Shown here: in pieces, positions 61,524 through 64,000 of the stretch
Layout: every line of letters starts with the position of its first letter
Position numbering within the stretch: position 1 is the stretch's first letter
NCBI RefSeq assembly: GCF_014635345.1
Contig: NZ_BMCU01000001.1
Span: 682,001 to 746,000 of the forward strand
Reading direction: 5' to 3'
DNA length: 64,000 bases
Source: Rhodococcoides trifolii
Lineage (GTDB): Bacteria; Actinomycetota; Actinomycetes; Mycobacteriales; Mycobacteriaceae
Notes under the pieces: model-generated
What the model was told of the DNA's origin: nothing
The model's database searches: none
The model's input: the letters and a program-made list of their open reading frames with translations, nothing else
Made by a program: the position numbers and the translations under genes

Positions 61524-62581
61524 GCAACATGGCGAAAGTCATTCCCCTGCGCGGTAATTCGGCGTCCCGACGCGTCGGGGCGAGCGATGGTCGCGACCGG
61601 CATCCGTCGACGATCCTGCGTCCCGACATCGCTCCCGACATCGCCGGCGTGCCCACCACCCCGTCCGGACTCGTCCCGACGGAACGCCGTGACACCACCG
61701 CGGACAGCGTCGCGGCGTCGGCTGTCGACGCAGTGCGTCGCACCCTGATCGACGGGGTCGCAGGCACCGCGGACTTCGTTCGAAAGCGACTCGCCGGTGA
61801 CTACGAAGTGGACGAATTCGGCTACGACGAGCATTTCGCCGACAACGTCTGGCTGCCCCTGCTGCGGCCGCTGTTCGACAAGTGGTTCCGCGTCGAAGTG
61901 CGGGGCATCGAGAACATTCCCGACGTCGGCGGCGCCCTGGTCGTCTCCAACCACGCCGGTGTCGTCCCGCTCGACGGGCTCATGACGTCGGTGGCCGTGC
62001 ACGATCACCACCCGATGCACCGGCCCCTGCGCATGCTGGCCGCAGACCTCGTGTTCGAACTGCCGCTGTCGGGTTCGCTTGCGCGCCGCGCCGGGCACAC
62101 CCTCGCCTGCCAACCCGACGCCGAGCGTCTGCTGCGCGACGACGAGTTGGTCGCGGTGTTCCCCGAAGGCTTCAAGGGCATCGGCAAACCGTTCAGCGAA
62201 CGCTACAAGCTGCAGAGGTTCGGTCGAGGCGGGTTCGTCTCCGCCGCGCTGCGCACGCAGAAGCCGATCATTCCGTGCTCGATCGTCGGATCCGAGGAGA
62301 TCTACCCGAAGATCGGCGACATGACGACCCTCGCCCGCATACTCGGCTTGCCCTACCTGCCGATCACACCTCTGTTCCCGGCGTTCGGACTCCTCGGCGC
62401 AGTCCCGCTGCCGTCCAAGTGGTACATCGAGTTCGGCGAGCCGATCGCCACGGACACCTACGATCCGTCGGCCGCGGACGACCCGATGGAACTGTTCGAG
62501 GTCACCGACCACGTGCGCGAGACCATTCAGCAGACGCTGTACCGCTTGCTCGCTCGACGTCGAAACGTGTTCTTGGGCTGA
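61520..62581 (+). CDS. PlsC-like lysophospholipid acyltransferase family protein (Rv0502-like)
   Basis: 353 residues. A variable N-terminal region (about 1-95), then an acyltransferase domain with VSNHAGVVPLDG (about 136-147, catalytic His followed by Asp), VFPEGFKG and the lipid-pocket region SIVGSEEIYPKIG. Transfers acyl groups to a glycerolipid or glycolipid at the membrane face. ATG 61520 with GAGGGGGAG upstream, overlapping the previous stop. Confidence 0.9.
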   Translation: MSNMAKVIPLRGNSASRRVGASDGRDRHPSTILRPDIAPDIAGVPTTPSGLVPTERRDTTADSVAASAVDAVRRTLIDGVAGTADFVRKRLAGDYEVDEFGYDEHFADNVWLPLLRPLFDKWFRVEVRGIENIPDVGGALVVSNHAGVVPLDGLMTSVAVHDHHPMHRPLRMLAADLVFELPLSGSLARRAGHTLACQPDAERLLRDDELVAVFPEGFKGIGKPFSERYKLQRFGRGGFVSAALRTQKPIIPCSIVGSEEIYPKIGDMTTLARILGLPYLPITPLFPAFGLLGAVPLPSKWYIEFGEPIATDTYDPSAADDPMELFEVTDHVRETIQQTLYRLLARRRNVFLG

Positions 62582-62586
62582 GTTTC

Positions 62587-63519
62587 TCAGCTCCTGCGGC
62601 GACCCAGTACCGCAGCCAGACCGCCGCCGGCCGCCCCGAGTGCCAACGCGGTGGGCACCCCGATCTTCGCGGCCTTGCGGCCCGTGCGGAAGTCGCGAAT
62701 CTCCCAGCCCCGGTTCTTGGCGAGCTCGCGGAGGTCGGCGTCGGGATTGACGGCCACGGCGGTGCCCACGAGCGAGAGCATCGGGACGTCGTTGTGACTG
62801 TCCGAGTACGCCGTGCATCGACGCAGATCGAGCCCTTCGCGTACCGCCAGCGTGCGGACGGCGTGCGCCTTGCCGAGCCCGTGCAGGATGTCGCCGACGA
62901 GGCGGCCGGTGAACAGACCGTCCTTGCTCTCGGCGACGGTGCCGAGCGCTCCGGTGAGGCCGAGACGTTTGGCGATGATCGACGCCAGTTCGACGGGCGT
63001 CGCGGTGACGAGCCAGACCTGCTGGCCCGCGTCGAGATGCATCTGGGCGAGGGCGCGAGTGCCGGCCCAGATCTTGTCGGCGATCAGTTCGTCGTAGATC
63101 TCCTCGCCCAGCCGGGCGAGCTCGGCGGTGGATCGGCCGGCGACGAACGACAGTGCCTTCTCCCGGCCGCTCGCGACCTCGCCGAGATTCTCCTTACCGC
63201 TGACCCTGAATTTGACTTGCTGCCAAGCGAATTCGCTGATGTCACGCGTGGTGATGTACTTACGCGACGCGAGGCCGCGGGCGAAGTGAATGATCGAGGC
63301 GCCCTGCACCATCGTGTTGTCGACGTCGAAGAAGGCTGCCGCGGTGAGGTCGAGGGGAACGGACGACTGTTCGGCCGGATCGGCGTCTTCCTGCGCAATC
63401 GCGATGGCGGCGTCGGCGCTCGCCTCCCCGGCCAGGCTCGCCCTGATCTGGGCAGCGGTGGGTCCGAGCGGATTACGGATCCGGCGCCGTCGCTTCTCGG
63501 ATTCCCCGGTCTCGCTCAC
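62587..63519 (-). CDS. HAD-superfamily hydrolase, SerB1-like
   Basis: 310 residues. HAD motif [10 protein letters not shown] (about 64-72), motif II VTATP, and motif [14 protein letters not shown], with a C-terminal hydrophobic tail (about 290-305). Phosphatase of the SerB/CicA type; annotated serB1 in mycobacteria, though the true substrate may be a lipid-linked phosphate. GTG 63519 has AGGAGG 5 bases upstream; GTG 63525 lies within that site. Convergent with the acyltransferase. Confidence 0.9.
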   Translation of the reverse strand: MSETGESEKRRRRIRNPLGPTAAQIRASLAGEASADAAIAIAQEDADPAEQSSVPLDLTAAAFFDVDNTMVQGASIIHFARGLASRKYITTRDISEFAWQQVKFRVSGKENLGEVASGREKALSFVAGRSTAELARLGEEIYDELIADKIWAGTRALAQMHLDAGQQVWLVTATPVELASIIAKRLGLTGALGTVAESKDGLFTGRLVGDILHGLGKAHAVRTLAVREGLDLRRCTAYSDSHNDVPMLSLVGTAVAVNPDADLRELAKNRGWEIRDFRTGRKAAKIGVPTALALGAAGGGLAAVLGRRRS

Positions 63520-63628
63520 CCGCACCTCCTACGTTCTTCGCGTCAGGGGTAACCCTAGTCCGAACGGGCCGAGTGACCTCCGACTCACGGCATCGTCGCA
63601 GGTCCACCGACGGGTGCATCATCGATGG

Positions 63629-63907
63629 GTGACCGCAACGAAGCCCGACTCACAGATGCACGGCTTGATCTTGTTGACCCGTGAGGGGTGCGCGTCGTGC
63701 GTCGCCGCGAGATCGCAGTTGGAGGCGATCGGTGCGGAGTACGGGCTGACGGTGACGGTGATCGACGTGGACGAGGCGGCGAGCACCGATCCGGAGCTGC
63801 GAGCCGAGTACGGCGATCGGTTGCCCGTGGTCCTGCTCGACGGTGCGGAACACAGCTACTGGGATGTCGACGAAGTGCGGCTGCGACGCGATTTGACCGG
63901 AAGATGA
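63629..63907 (+). CDS. Glutaredoxin/thioredoxin-like protein (Rv0508-like)
   Basis: 92 residues. Thioredoxin-fold with CASC active site (LLTREGCASCVAARSQ), PVVLLDG cis-Pro region. Belongs to the DUF836/glutaredoxin-like group that precedes hemA in mycolic-acid bacteria. GTG 63629 or ATG 63656 could be the start. The last 93 bases after it show no gene; they are probably the promoter region of the next gene. Confidence 0.85.
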   Translation: MTATKPDSQMHGLILLTREGCASCVAARSQLEAIGAEYGLTVTVIDVDEAASTDPELRAEYGDRLPVVLLDGAEHSYWDVDEVRLRRDLTGR

Positions 63908-64000
63908 CGTTTTCGCGGGGGCGGAGGCGCATCGTACAACACGCCTCGGTGACTTTGTTCATCGCTGTACGAGCAGTTAACGTGGTGTCAATCAATCCAC

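Noticed and set aside
1..64000. tRNA, rRNA, insertion sequences, attachment sites or prophage genes
   Set aside because: None were recognised by eye; no transposase, integrase or phage motifs appear in any translated frame. A tRNAscan or Rfam search was not possible here.

Overview
The window is high-GC DNA from the mycolic-acid Actinobacteria, most likely Rhodococcus or a close relative. It carries an mce lipid-import operon, mycothiol synthesis (mshA), hbhA, an L,D-transpeptidase, senX3-regX3, a bldC-type small regulator and the 33-residue ribosomal protein bS22. From about 25.7 kb to the end the order (TetR, DUF445, XRE, hbhA, DUF2516, deoC, murB, ldt, SDR, ROK, mshA, ybjN, gpm1, senX3, regX3, gppA, proC, bldC, bS22, epimerase, acyltransferase, HAD, glutaredoxin) follows the Mycobacterium tuberculosis Rv0472c-Rv0508 block, with local insertions. 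No PE/PPE genes, insertion sequences, prophage, tRNA, rRNA or CRISPR were seen. The whole window looks chromosomal.

Layout: 0-7.3 kb, the end of a yrbE permease gene, mceA-F and an Mce-associated membrane protein. 7.3-14.3 kb, an oxidative-metabolism island: a DUF4873-methyltransferase fusion diverges from a translationally coupled run of AurF-type diiron oxygenase, a metal-ligand-less AurF paralogue, a Baeyer-Villiger-type monooxygenase and an SDR. A small membrane protein and a zinc alcohol dehydrogenase with a SigF-type promoter follow. 14.4-18.7 kb, PPK2 and a large patatin-membrane protein. 18.7-20.7 kb, a SigF/RsbW/STAS stress module with an apparent SigF autoregulatory promoter. 20.7-25.1 kb, a PHP phosphoesterase and two cyclic-di-GMP enzymes. 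25.2-33.7 kb, PPOX protein, TetR, DUF445, XRE regulator with hbhA, MntH, hydrolase, PurU and DeoC. 33.7-47 kb, envelope and thiol genes: DUF2993, AbiEi-like protein, two DUF2505 proteins, an MBL-Rieske protein, MurB, LdtMt5-like enzyme, SDR, TauD, ROK and MshA. 47-64 kb, acyl-CoA ligase, esterase, lipase, Gpm1, SenX3-RegX3, GppA, ProC, BldC, bS22 and the epimerase/acyltransferase/HAD group.

The two most interesting items are: (i) a leaderless 33-codon reading frame ending in a Cys-rich run (CCPNGCLC) just upstream of the ROK regulator that precedes mshA and divergent from a TauD-type sulfur-scavenging dioxygenase, with the form of a cysteine-responsive attenuator; and (ii) the paired active and apparently dead AurF-family proteins, overlapping by four bases and followed by a flavin monooxygenase and an SDR. 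Other regulatory and structural observations are three phased TGCTNGCA palindromes before the XRE-hbhA operon, a dispersed GC-rich repeat that has entered two coding frames, a hairpin element found after two unrelated genes in the same orientation, and several leaderless promoters (TANNNT ending 6-8 bases before the start codon).
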